Positions 1 through 10,629 of a DNA stretch of 64,000 bases are shown here, one piece after another. Below the pieces are notes generated by a model, which worked only from the letters and a program-made list of their open reading frames with translations, had not been told where the DNA came from and ran no database searches. The stretch lies in NCBI GenBank assembly GCA_033961575.1, contig CM066729.1, positions 96,971,001-97,035,000 on the forward strand. Direction: 5' to 3'. How positions within the stretch are numbered: the stretch's first letter is position 1; each line of letters opens with the position of its first letter. The DNA is from Aselliscus stoliczkanus (taxonomy: Eukaryota; Chordata; Mammalia; Chiroptera; Hipposideridae). Position numbers and translations under genes: made by a program.

Positions 1-44
1 GGTTTGGTCCCACATATGAGGGCCAGTGACACTGCCCTCAAAAA

Positions 45-61
<17 letters not shown>
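1..61 (+). mobile_element. Short tRNA-derived SINE (3' part, cut by window edge)
   Basis: The sequence begins inside the B-box region (GGTTTGGTCCC), runs through CACATATGAGGGCCAGTGAC and ends CACTGCCCTC plus a poly(A) tail. This matches the 3' half of ten other short SINE copies in the window. The head lies outside the window. Confidence 0.9.

Positions 62-115
<54 letters not shown>
62..115. repeat. (TA)n microsatellite
   Basis: A pure AT dinucleotide run directly follows the SINE poly(A) tail and probably grew from it. It could form a cruciform or unwind easily. Confidence 0.97.
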
Positions 116-119
<4 letters not shown>

Positions 120-1903
120 AACAATATATCCCAAGTTGCCCTTTTGTTCGCTACTGCTTCAGAAGCCCTGAATCTGATTACTCAAAACAGCATTTTGCTG
201 GGCTCATAACTCACTATCAGAAAACTAATTGATTCTTGAATTCATTTTAACATAATCTGAAGATTATTTAAAATTTTGTCACTATTTGTTTATTTGAAAT
301 AATTTATATATGTTTTGTTGGTTTGTTTTCAAAATTGAAAGTACTAATATGCTTGAATCTTACAAAATGTGCAATAGTATATAGCAGGTCCTCAAATAAC
401 ATCATTTGATTCAAAGCCAGTTTGTCGTAATATTGATAAAATTCTGTAGAAACTTGGGTCTTGTTTACATCAAGTAGACTGTTGTGAAATTAGTTTTGTA
501 ATACATCATTTTATTTAATATTGTAGAACCTATCAAGGACATTAACTGAGGGCTTACTGTGGTATTCGTGGTTATTGAGCAATATATATTTTATGAGCAT
601 TCACAAACCTAAGTAATAAAGTAAAAGAAAATATGAGGACAGTTTTTTCCAAACATGTTATCAATAATTTTACTTATTCATATTTTAACTTACACTGAAA
701 ATTTCATATTATTTCCTCCTTTTTCTTATTAGTTATCTTTACAGTGATGTGACCTGATCATTTATCATTTATCCTGTCTTCAGTTATCCCATTATTTGCC
801 CTATATTTCCTCTAAATGGTAGATTTTTGTTTTGTTTCCTGAAGCATACTGCACATTGGTCTTGCACGTTTCTCAAATATTAGTTCCATCTGACATTCAG
901 TTTTATTTTATCACTCTCAGTTTTTCTTGGATGTCTTCTTGATGGTAAGGCATTGATAAATAAATAGAATGTCCCATCTGTGACTGTGAAAACATCATAC
1001 TTTTAGAGGAGCTTTGATTTTTTAATTCTAAATTGGTCCCCTCTTTCTGTCATAATAGATGTACCATCAATTTTTACTTTCTTTTCAGTTTTAGCTCCCT
1101 GAGATGTGTTTCACCAGTTTCTTCCTCCTGTTACATATTTTTACTTCTGCTTGGAAGTGTAATTTGTTTACTTACAGGCAAATCATATAGTTCTCTCTAT
1201 AAAGATATGTTTTAATTTCTCTAAGCTCATGAATATAGTGTTTTAAAATCTATATGTGTATATTTATACATATACATACATATGGATTTCCTTTACTTCC
1301 ATTTCTATACCCTCCTAGAGTCCCAATATTCTATATAAGCCCAGAAAAATATATTTGCTAAATAAATGAAAATAAAGAACTGAATGCTCTAAAATTCCTT
1401 GAGAATTGTGTTTCTAGCCCACATCCTCCCTAATGAAACATTGATATTTATTAGAAATACATATGCAAGAGAAAAATACTTGGTTTTAAAAAAAAGAAAA
1501 CCCAATTTGTAGAATGAAAGTGAGTTTATATTTCTTACTTAGATCTGTAGGATTCATGAGCTGAAATATCTCTATTTATGAAGAAAATTAAATTGACTAT
1601 ATAATTTATATAATTTAGAAATTAAATAACAATTGAAGCCCAACTTCCTTATTTAGTAGAGTATAACTAATGGACTGAAATACCGCTTTGCATAAAGAAA
1701 ATAATACTGAAGTAATACATAAATGAGAAATTAGATAATTTGGAAGGATTCTGTATAATCTTCAACCAAGTGTTTTGCAAATACGAACTATCACTGCAAC
1801 AAATGTGTATTTATTGAAGTTAATACTTTAGGTTATCCCTGCTTTTAAAAGCTGGTCTCCACTATAAATTCAATGATGGTTTTGAGAATTTTTTTGTGTG
1901 GTT
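116..1903. other. Unassigned AT-rich sequence
   Basis: I see no gene, RNA gene or recognisable repeat here. Reading frames are short and lack domain character. Confidence 0.6.
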
Positions 1904-1922
1904 ATAAAACATGAAACATGAA
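1904..1922. repeat. Left target-site duplication of L1 insertion
   Basis: ataaaacatgaaacatgaa is repeated without mismatch at 5079-5097. The two copies bracket everything between them as one insertion. Confidence 0.9.
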
Positions 1923-3960
1923 TATCAATAGATGCAGAAAAAGCATTTGACAAAATCCAGCAGACATTTATGATTAAAAACTCTTAGCAAAGTGGGAATA
2001 GTGGGATCATATCTCAACATAATAAAGCCCATATATGGTAAGCCCACAGCAAACATCGTACTCAATGGGGAAAGGCTAAAAGCTTTCCCCTTAAGATCAG
2101 GAACAAGACAAGGCTGTCCACTTTCACCACTTCTATTTAACATAGTTCTGGAAGTTCTAGCCACAGCAATCAGACAAGAAAATGAAATAAAAGGCATCCA
2201 AATTGGAAAAGAGGAAGTAAAATTGTCATTAGATGCAGATGACATGATACTATATATAGAGAATCCCAAAGACTCCACCAAAAAACTGCTAGAACTGATA
2301 AACGAATTTGGTAAGGTAGCAGGATACAAAATTAATATTCAGAAATCAGTTGCATTTCTATACACCAATAATAAACTATCAGAAGAAGAAATCAGGAAAT
2401 CAATCCCTTTTACAATTGCTTCAAAAACAATAAAATATCTAAGAATCAATTTAACTAAAGAAGTAAAAGACCTCTACTCAGAAAATTATGAGGCACTGAA
2501 GGGAGAAATCAAAGAAGATACAAATAAATGGAAATACATACCATGCTCATAGATAGGAAGAATTAATATAGTTAAAATGTCAATACTACCTAAGGCAATA
2601 TATAGATTCAATGCAATTCCAAACTACCAAGGACATTTTTCTCAGAACTGGAACATAAAATCCTAAGATTTATATGGAACCTCAAAAGACCCCAAATAGT
2701 CTTGGCAATGTTGAGAAATAAGAACAAAGTGGGAGCATTACACTACCTGACATCAAAACATACTACAAGGCTACAGTAATCAAAACAATATGGTACTGGC
2801 ATAAAAACAGACACATAGACCAATGGAACAGAATAGAGAGCCCAGGAATAAACCCATCCACATGCGGTCATTTAATCTATGACAATGGAAGCAAGAATTT
2901 ACATTGGAGTAAAGATAGTCTATTTAATAAATGGTGCTGGGAAAATTTGACTGACAGGTGCAAAAAAAAAATGAAGATGAACCACCTACTTACATCATAT
3001 ATGAGAACAAACTCAAAATGGATTAAAGACTTAAATGTAAGACCTGAAACCATAAAACTCCTAGCAGAAAACATAGGCAGTAAGTTTGCAGACATTACCC
3101 TGAGCAATATTTTTACTGATATATCCCCTCGGGCAAGGGAAATAAAAGAAAAAATGAACATGTGGGATTACATCAAACTTAAAATTTTTTCACAGCAAAG
3201 GAAATCATCAATAAAACAAAAAGGCAGCCCTCTGAATGGGAGAAGATATTTGCCAACGATATATCTGATAAGGGGTTAATATCCAAAATTTATAAAACAC
3301 TCATGAAACTCAATACCAAAGAGACAAACAACCCAATTAAAAAATGGGCAGAGGATATGAAGAGGCATTCCTCTAAAGAGGACATACAGATGGCCAACAA
3401 GCATATGAAAAAATGTTCAACCTCACTAATCATTAGAGAAATGCAAATAAAAACCATAATGAGATACCACCTCACTCTGGTCAGAATGGCTATCATCAAT
3501 AAATCAACAAACAACAAGGGCTGGCGAGGGTGTGGAGAAAAGAAAACCCTGGTGCACTGTTGGTGGGACTGCAAATTGGTGCCGCCATTAGGAAATCAGT
3601 ATGGAGGTACCTCAAAAAACTGGAAATGGAACTTCCTTATGACCCAGCAATTCCACTCTTGGGAATCTACCCAGAGGAATCCAAGATGCTAATTAGAAAA
3701 AATATATGCACCCCTATGTTCATTGCAGCACTATTTACAATAGCCGAGACTTGGAAACAACCAAAATGCCCATCGGTAGATGACTGGATTAAGAAACTGT
3801 AGTACATTTATACAATGGAGTATTACTCCACTATAAAGAAGAATGAAACCGTACCATTTGCAACGATATGGATGGACTTAGAGACTATTATGTTAAGTGA
3901 AATAAGTCAGTCAGAGAGAGTCAAATACTATATGATCTCACTTATACATGGAATCTGAAA
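1923..3960 (+). pseudogene. L1 ORF2 reverse transcriptase and C-terminal part, broken
   Basis: This is the 3' part of L1 ORF2, whose protein nicks the target and copies L1 RNA. Visible pieces are [11 protein letters not shown] at the start of the fragment, [19 protein letters not shown] (RT palm) and, near 2230, LDADDMILY where L1 normally has FADD. The two catalytic aspartates remain, but the preceding residue is changed by a two-base substitution. Further on are the L1 C-terminal segments [16 protein letters not shown] and [17 protein letters not shown] (near 3630-3690), followed by a THIYTMEYY-type end. Several frameshifts and stops break it, starting near 1985. The endonuclease and ORF1 are missing, so it is dead. 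Confidence 0.9.
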
Positions 3961-4482
3961 AACTGAATGAATGAGCAAAGTAAACAGAAACAGTCTCATA
4001 GATATAGAGGAAAAACAGGGTTGCTAGTTGAGAGGGGGGTGGGGATGAGGGAGAAGGGGAAGGGATTAGACAGCATAAATAGGTAACTACAATATTGCCA
4101 CAGGGATATGAAAGACATGTCCCCAGATAGTTCGGGGAACATAATTAATAATTTTCTAAATATTTTGTGGGGTGTCAGATGGTCCCATGTCTTGTTTGGG
4201 AGACCACTTCATGGATGGAGTAGAGGCTTGATAATTGCACTGTATACCTGAAACTGATGTTGTATAATACTGTATGCCAACTGTAATTGAATATATAGAT
4301 AGTCATGGGATGTGGATTATACTGTGGAAGGGAGTTAAAGGAATTGTAAAATTATGTATGATATGGGAGGAAGGAGTGGGGTGGCGAATTGGGGGAGTGG
4401 GTTGTCACTTTGAGGGGTAAAAGTATAACTATTGCATTGTGTTGTACACCTGAATCTAATTTAAAAAGAAAATGTTTATATC

Positions 4483-4552
4483 ACAATAAAAGAATAAAAA
4501 TAAAAAGTAAAAATAAAAATAAAGTGAAAAGTAAAAATATTCTCTGAGCCCT
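4483..4552 (+). repeat. Internal A-rich tract at the end of the first L1
   Basis: AATAAAAGAATAAAAATAAA-type A-rich sequence sits where the L1 tail should be, but other sequence follows before the flanking duplication. I read it as the tail of the source L1 copy. Confidence 0.7.
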
Positions 4553-4594
4553 GGTCCCATTCCCAGAAACAGCTACTCTTAAAAGTCTCTTATA

Positions 4595-5063
4595 AAACAC
4601 CCATGTTTGTAGCAGCACTATTCACAAAGGGCCAAAGGTGGAGGCAACCCAAGTGTCCATCCACAGGTGAATGGATAAACAAAATATGGCATATGTGTAT
4701 AATAGAATATTATTTGTCTATAGAAAGGAATGAAATGTTGATACATGCTACAACATAGATGAAACTTGAGGACATTATACTAAGTGAAATAAGCCGGGAA
4801 CAAAACTACAAATACTGGATGATACCACTTATATGAGCAGGCAAATCCGTAGAGACAGAAAGTATAAAAGTCGTTACCAGAATCTGTGTGGGGAAAGGGG
4901 GCGGAAAATGGGGAACAATAGGGAGTTGGTGTTTAATGGGCACAGAGTTTCAGTTTGGTCTAAGGAAAAAGTTCTAGAGATGAATAGTAATGGTTACACA
5001 ATATTGTAGATGGACTTAATGTCATTAAATTGTGCATTTAAAAATGGTTAAAATGGTAAATTA
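4595..5063 (+). mobile_element. Older L1M 3' end inside the transduced block
   Basis: Matches ORF2 C-terminal and 3' UTR sequence of older mammalian L1 (GCAACCCAAGTGTCCATC, AATGGATAAACAAAATATGG, then AAAAATGGTTAAAATGGTAAA). It differs clearly from the first L1's 3' end, so it is not a tandem copy. It stops inside its UTR and goes straight into A-rich tail. Confidence 0.85.
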
Positions 5064-5078
5064 AAAATAAAAATAAAA

Positions 5079-5097
5079 ATAAAACATGAAACATGAA
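5079..5097. repeat. Right target-site duplication of L1 insertion
   Basis: Perfect 19-base copy of 1904-1922. Confidence 0.9.
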
Positions 5098-6046
5098 AAT
5101 AAACCAAAAATTAGATATAAAATCCCAAAACATTAGAGAGTGAAGAGAAACTGGATGTTTCCTAATCCTAATACTTTACATATGAGAAACTAGGGGCACA
5201 GAAATGAAAAGTAATATTAAAAGAGGACAATTGATGTAGAAATTGAGCTAATATAAGCATAAATGCATATTACAAATTGATGATTGAAATGATGTTTGTT
5301 TTGAAAATGCCTTCTATAAACATGTATTAGAAGTAGATGTTGGAAGAAATCCAAATTAGAACATGGATTATAAAAATTTATGTTTGAAGTACTAAAGCTG
5401 TAAAGTGGCCAGAAATTTATGAATAGAATGCTTTTATCACAACTTAGTTATTTATATCTTTCAGTGAGTCATCTTAGCAGTCTGTTTCTTTCCAAAAATT
5501 AATGTAGATCTGTATAATCTTTTATCTCCAAAATGTCAGTAATTTTAAGGATTAAAGAGAATATGTTAATCACATTTACATTATGTAACATTTCATTTCT
5601 AGATGGATGGATGGATGGATGGATGGATGGATGGATGGATGGAAGGAAAGAATAGATGTGAAAAATTTTCCATTAAGGTAGTTTATGAGCAACCCTAAAA
5701 AGAATGAATACAACCAAACGTCCCACTTTCTTTAGAAATAGTGGAAAATTATATGGATTGACTTGATTATTTAGTTCCCATTTTACACTTCACTATAAAG
5801 TTCCAAAGCAAATTTTATTTTTGTATTCTGTTTTGAGTGCACCCATAAAGTACCAAAAAAGGAAACCTGAAGCACTTCAGAGTATTGCACCCTTTTATGA
5901 ATTATAGCTATATGAAGAACGTTTAATCATAATGTGAAGAGAAACATGGATTCACAATCAGGGGCATTTTTAAGAGGAAAAAATATAGATGAAGAAAAAT
6001 AAAGACAGAATACACTGGCTTGGCTTAACTTTAAACCAATTCTATA
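5098..6046. other. Unassigned sequence with a tetranucleotide repeat
   Basis: No gene seen. Apart from (GGAT)n at 5602-5643 the stretch is AT-rich and unassigned. A weak MIR-like patch lies near 5140-5210. Confidence 0.5.
5602..5643. repeat. (GGAT)n microsatellite
   Basis: About ten tandem GGAT units, ending in GGAAGGAAAG. Confidence 0.97.
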
Positions 6047-6249
6047 TAGGCATACCTGGGAGATGGTGAGGGTTTACTGCCAGGCCATCACAAATATTGA
6101 AATTAAGAAAGTCAAACAAGTTTTTTTGGTTTCCAGTGCATATAACATGTTTGTGTTTATGCTAACTGTAGTTTACTAAGTGTGCAATGGTATTATGCCT
6201 AAAAAGTAGTGTACATACTTTAATTAAAAATATTTCATTGTTAAAAAAA

Positions 6250-8140
6250 TACTCACCATCATCTGAAGCTTTAACAAGTTGTAAAGTTTGTGTTGGTCAG
6301 GGTCTTGCCTCGATATTGATGGCTGCTGTCTGATCAAAGTGGTGGTTGCTGAAGGTTCTGATGGTTGTGGCAATTTCTTAAAATGAGACAACAATGAAAT
6401 TTGCCACATTAATTGACTCTTCCACTCATGAATAATTTCTCTATAGCTTTCGATGCTGTTTGACAGCATTTTACCCACTGTAGAAGTTCTTTCAAAATTG
6501 GAGTCAATTCTTTAAAACTCTGCTGCTGCTTTATAAACTAAGTTTATGTAATATTCTATGTTTTTGTGTGTGTGCTCATTTCAACAATCTTCACAGCATC
6601 TTCACTAGAAGTAGATTCCATCTCAAGAAACAACTTTCTTTGTTTATCCATAGGAAGCAGCTCCTGGGCCGGCTGAGTGGCGTGGTGGTTAAGCGCTGGC
6701 TTGGGACGCCAGCGGCCCCGGTTTGGGTCCCACATATGAGGGCCAATGACGCTGCCCTCAAAAAAAAAAAAAAAAAGCAGCTCCTTACCCATTAAAGTTT
6801 TATTATATGATTGTAGCAATTTAGTTACCTCTTCAGGCTTTACTTTTAATTCTAGTTCTCTGGCTATTTCCACCACATCTGCAATCTTTTCCTCCACTGA
6901 AGCTTTGAGCCCCTCAAAGTCATCCATGAAGGTTGGAATCAAACTCTTGCAAACCCCTTTTAATGTTAATATTGTGACCTCTTTCTGTATGTCACAAATG
7001 TTCTTAAAGACATCTAGAATGGTGAATTCTATCCAGGTTTTCAATTTACTTTGCCCAGATCCATGAGAGGAATTGCTATCTATGGCAGCTATAGCCTTAT
7101 GAAATATATTTCTTAAATAAGACTTAAAAGTTGAAATTACCCCTTGATCCATTGTCTGCAGAATGGATGTTGTCTAGTAGGCATGAAAACAGCATGAATA
7201 TCATACATCTCCATCAGAGCTCCTGGGTGTTCAGGTGCATTGTCAATGAGCAGTAATGTTTTGAAAGAATTTTTTTTTTCTGAGCAGTAGGTCTCAATAT
7301 GAGTTAAAAATATTCAGTAAACTTTGTTGTATACAGATATGCTGTCATCCAGGCTTTGTTGTTCCATTTAGAGAGCACAGGCAGAGTAGATTTGGCATAA
7401 TTCTCAACAGCCCTAGGATTTTCAGAGTGGTAAATGAATACTGGCTTCAACTTAAAGTCACCAGCTGCATTAGTCCCTAATGAGAGAGTCAGCCTATCCT
7501 TTGAAGCTTTGAAGACAGGAATTGACTTCTCCTTTCTAGCTAAGAAAGTCCTAGATGGTGTCTTCTTTCAATACAAGGCTGTGTTGTCTACAGAAAAGTC
7601 TGTTCAGTGTAGCCACCTACATGAATTCTCTTAGCTAGATCGTCTGGATAACTTGTTGCAGTTTCTACATCAGCACTTGCTGCTTCATTGCACTCTTATG
7701 TTATGGAGATGGCTTCTTTCTTCAAACTCCATGAACTAAACTCCGCTAGCTTTAAACTTTTATTCTGCTCTTTACTTGCCTATCCTTCCTCCACTTAGCC
7801 TTCATAGAATTGAAGAGAGTTAGGACCTTGCTCTGAATTAGGCTTTGGTTTAAGAAAATGTGGTAGCTGATTTGATTTTCTATCCAGACCACTAAAACTT
7901 TATATCGGCAACAAGGCTGTTTCACTTTTTTATCATGCATGTGTTCCTGGAGTAGCAGCTTCAATTTCCTTCAAGATTTTTTTCCCTTACAGTCACCACT
8001 TTACTGACTGTTTGGATCAAGAGGCCTAGTTTTTGGCGTGTCTTGGCTTTCCACATGCCTTCCTCGCTAAACACAATCATTTCTAGGTTTGTTTTTTTAT
8101 TGAAAGTGAGAGACTCCTCATGTGAACACTTAGAGTCCAT
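6250..8140 (-). pseudogene. Tigger1 transposase, inactivated
   Basis: A DDE transposase of the pogo/Tigger type, which cuts and pastes the element. The expected start codon is at 8140 on the minus strand (MDSKCS-like). Central sequence near 7215-7250 reads [10 protein letters not shown], matching the DNAPGH catalytic block with Gly changed to Glu. Residues [15 protein letters not shown] to LKVKPEEVTKLLQS (7150-6800) are the C-terminal region, and [16 protein letters not shown] with FKKLPQP (6480-6350) is near the end. Frameshifts, stops and a SINE (6666-6774) disrupt it. Known domesticated relatives (CENPB, JRK, TIGD genes) keep long open frames; this one does not. Confidence 0.9.
6666..6774 (+). 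mobile_element. Short tRNA-derived SINE in Tigger1
   Basis: GGGCCGGCTGAGTGGCG head, A box around GTGGCGTGGTGG, B-box-like GGTTTGGGTCC, end CGCTGCCCTC plus poly(A). The perfect duplication aagcagctcct occurs at 6655-6665 and 6775-6785, showing L1-type retroposition into the transposase gene after it was already a fossil. Confidence 0.95.
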
Positions 8141-8573
8141 TGTAGAGTTATTAATTGGCCTAATTTTAATATTGTGTCTCAGGGAATAGGGGGGCCTGAG
8201 GAAAGGGAGAGAAATGGGGTATCAGCCAATCAGTGGAGCAGTCAGAACAACACATTTATCTATTAATTTTGGTCTTATATGGTCATAGTTTGTGCCCCCT
8301 CAAAACAATTACAATAGTAAAATCAAAGATCACTGACCACAGATCACCATAACAAATATAATAATAACAAAAAAGTATGAAACATTGCGAGAATTACCAA
8401 AATGTGATAATGACACAGAAAATTATAAAATGCTATTGGAAAAATAGCACCCATAGACTTGCTGGATGCAGGGTTGCCATAAACCTTCAATTTGTAAAAA
8501 TAAAACAAAACAAAAACACTGCAATATCTGCAAATTGCAATAAGGTGAAACACAATATAAAGAAGTATGCCTG

Positions 8574-9006
8574 GGGCACGTTGGTTAACAGCTGGCTTGG
8601 GATGCCAGCGGACCCATTTTGGATTCCACATATGAGGGCCAGTGACACTGCTCTCTACAGATAAGATGGTGAACAACAGCTCCCCCTGGAGCTGGGCTGC
8701 TGTGATTCCCCGGGAAGGCATAGCTGCAGCTCCTGCTGCAGTGGCTGCCATAGGCTACAGCGAGTGCCGGCAGCTGGTGTGAGCTGACAAGAGCCACTGT
8801 GAGCGGCCCTCCAGAGCCCAGCGACCAATCTGCCACAGCTGGGAAGAGTGCAATGATGATACAAACATGGGCCAGTGAAGCAATGTCCTCCACAACTAGA
8901 CTGAACCACAAAAGGGTAGCAACTTGTCTGTTCCTCTTCCCCGGTTCCCCAATGCTGTTCCCCTCCCCCAATTCCCCAATAAAAAAATCTTAAAAAAAAA
9001 ATAAAG
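8574..9006 (+). mobile_element. Long tRNA-derived SINE at the Tigger1 terminus
   Basis: The tRNA-like head (first bases missing) is followed by CACTGCTCTCTACAGATAAG, a GC-rich body and the tail CCCCAATAAAAAAATCTT plus A-rich sequence. The duplication aaagaagtatgcctg (8559-8573 and 9007-9021) includes the Tigger1 inverted repeat end, so that terminus now exists twice. Confidence 0.93.
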
Positions 9007-9023
9007 AAAGAAGTATGCCTGTA

Positions 9024-9888
9024 CTTGTATAGTTTTATTTGTCCTTAATGGACTAATTTATTTCCTTACAATTGTAATGATACTCTAATTAACTATTCTT
9101 AAGTATTACATTCATAAAGGAGAAGGCACATGGAATTTGTCAAACCTTTGCTGTTTTGTGGAAGGGTATTTACATGGTTACCTTATTTAGTCTTTTCCCA
9201 AGCTTATAGAATTGATATCATTACACTCATTTTGAAATATAAAGAAACAAAGCCTTAACAACACAATGTGTAAGAAGCACAGGTAGGCTTTGCTACTACC
9301 TCTGCCTGGCTCTAAATTCTCTATGCCATGTTGCCTTTATATTGCATCCATTGCCTGTGAACGAGTTTCCTGATAGACTGCTGTCAGTCAGTTACAATTG
9401 CTATAAGAACTGAAGAATTGCATTAATATATTTAGCCTGTTTAAAAAAATGTAAAAAACAAGAACTAGATTTGTTTTTCAGAGTTGCTAACTGAGAATAA
9501 TGTACATTAACAAATTTTGAGATTATTTTCCTTAAAAAAAAAAAAAACACAACTTATAAGCAGTATTCTATTTAGGGGTAATATCTCATTGAAACCAATA
9601 CCATGATTGAAGAATTTAGTCTCCGCTGGATTATTCCAGGACAGAGCAGTGAACAACCACTAACTGTGTGGTGACAAGTACCTTCTCTGTGACTGACTGG
9701 TTAGGACAATGGATATCAGCTATAATATATTTAAAGACAAAAACTCTGAATGCTTGCAGGGCCACCTTTTATCCTTCCAAACCATAAGGACAATTAATTA
9801 GCATCCTTCTGGCTGAAATAGGTTTCAATAGAAATAATCATAGGATACAATTTATATACTGGATTATAGAAATATGGGCATTTATGGT
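9024..9888. other. Unassigned sequence with one MIR-like fragment
   Basis: Apart from the MIR-like stretch at 9165-9340 nothing is recognised. It ends near a TG repeat. Confidence 0.5.
9165..9340 (+). mobile_element. MIR-like ancient SINE
   Basis: The order of CATTTTGAAATATAAAGAAAC, ACAATGTGTAAGAAGCACAG and CTCTATGCCATGTTGCC fits the MIR body and its 3' part (fraction of ATTTTACAGATGAGGAAACTGAGG, then ending near CTATGCTATACTGCC). Divergence is heavy. Confidence 0.55.
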
Positions 9889-9918
9889 GTGTGTGTGTAT
9901 GTGTGTGTGTGTGTGTAT
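9889..9918. repeat. (TG)n microsatellite
   Basis: TG dinucleotide run with one TA interruption. Confidence 0.95.
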
Positions 9919-10596
9919 TCAAGAATGATATATTTTTCTTGTTTATCATTTCAAAAGCTAGTAGGAGTTTTAAAACGCAGTAATTGTATAAACTTTTAAA
10001 TGAAGTGTTCCTTGCCAATATTTATTTTTGTCCATTTGTAACTAATTTTATTGTGGAAATAGACAGTGTAAGGTTTCCTGGGGACAGGATTTATTTCTTA
10101 TCATCCTTTGACTATATCACTGTACACAGGTACCTGCTCCTAAATAAATACTTTCTATATTATTTTGTCAAACAAACAAATGGGTGGATTGATGATAGCA
10201 GTGAAAAAAAGCCTATATCTCAGGAAAAGAAAGTTACCATTTCAAAAGATGTTTGCTGAAAACATGAAACAACAGTGGACACAAGAGATTTTTAGTACTG
10301 TGGCTACTCTTCTTGACTCTGCTTGATCCTAAAAATATCATTGCCTTATTAAAGTCACTTGGTTCTCTTTAGCACCTACCCACAAATCCAGCAATATCTA
10401 AATGATTTTTCTATCATCAGTGCTTAAGGCAGAAAGCATTTCATCAAGCATGTGTGCTTTTGAAGGAAACCCCTATAAGTACAACTTCTAATGTTGCAGT
10501 AATAATTAGATAGGGAAATAACAAGGGAATCATAGGAATAGCTGCTCAATTTTTCAGCAAGCATAAAGATTCTTGTTTACAGACTAATTTACTATT

Positions 10597-10629
<33 letters not shown>

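Larger units (their letters stand above)
1923..5078 (+). mobile_element. 5'-truncated L1 with probable 3' transduction
   Basis: Order: L1 ORF2 from mid reverse transcriptase (1923-3960), L1 3' UTR (3961-4482), an internal A-rich tract (4483-4552), a short non-L1 stretch (4553-4594), an older L1M 3' end (4595-5063), and a terminal A-rich tail. A 19-base perfect duplication flanks the whole block and no duplication flanks the first L1 alone. This is the arrangement expected when an L1 transcript reads through its own poly(A) signal into flanking DNA and is reinserted. Family recognition is from memory of L1 consensus sequence. Confidence 0.8.
6047..9021 (-). mobile_element. Tigger1 DNA transposon, complete ends, with two SINEs inside
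   Basis: Tigger1 is a pogo-like Tc1/mariner-superfamily transposon shared by placental mammals. The left end TAGGCATACCTGGGAGAT and the right end AAGTATGCCTG are its terminal inverted repeats, each flanked by TA (6045-6046 and 9022-9023). The transposase lies on the minus strand. Without the two SINEs the length is close to the family's usual 2.4 kb, so the copy is essentially full length but mutated. Confidence 0.93.

Noticed and set aside
1992..2552. 186-codon frame as a host gene
   Set aside because: It is L1 reverse transcriptase, 5'-truncated and frame-shifted.
5602..5643. CRISPR-like or satellite array
   Set aside because: It is a simple tetranucleotide repeat; no spaced direct repeats of CRISPR type occur in the window, and the organism is a mammal.
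6680..6735. Genuine tRNA gene in the SINE head
   Set aside because: A- and B-box-like sequence is present but the arms do not close into a cloverleaf, the copies are repeated with poly(A) tails and target duplications, and they are clearly SINEs.
6556..7152. 198-codon frame as a possible domesticated transposase gene
   Set aside because: It is Tigger1 C-terminal sequence, but a SINE is inside the frame and the upstream half has stops and shifts, so no intact domesticated protein is supported.
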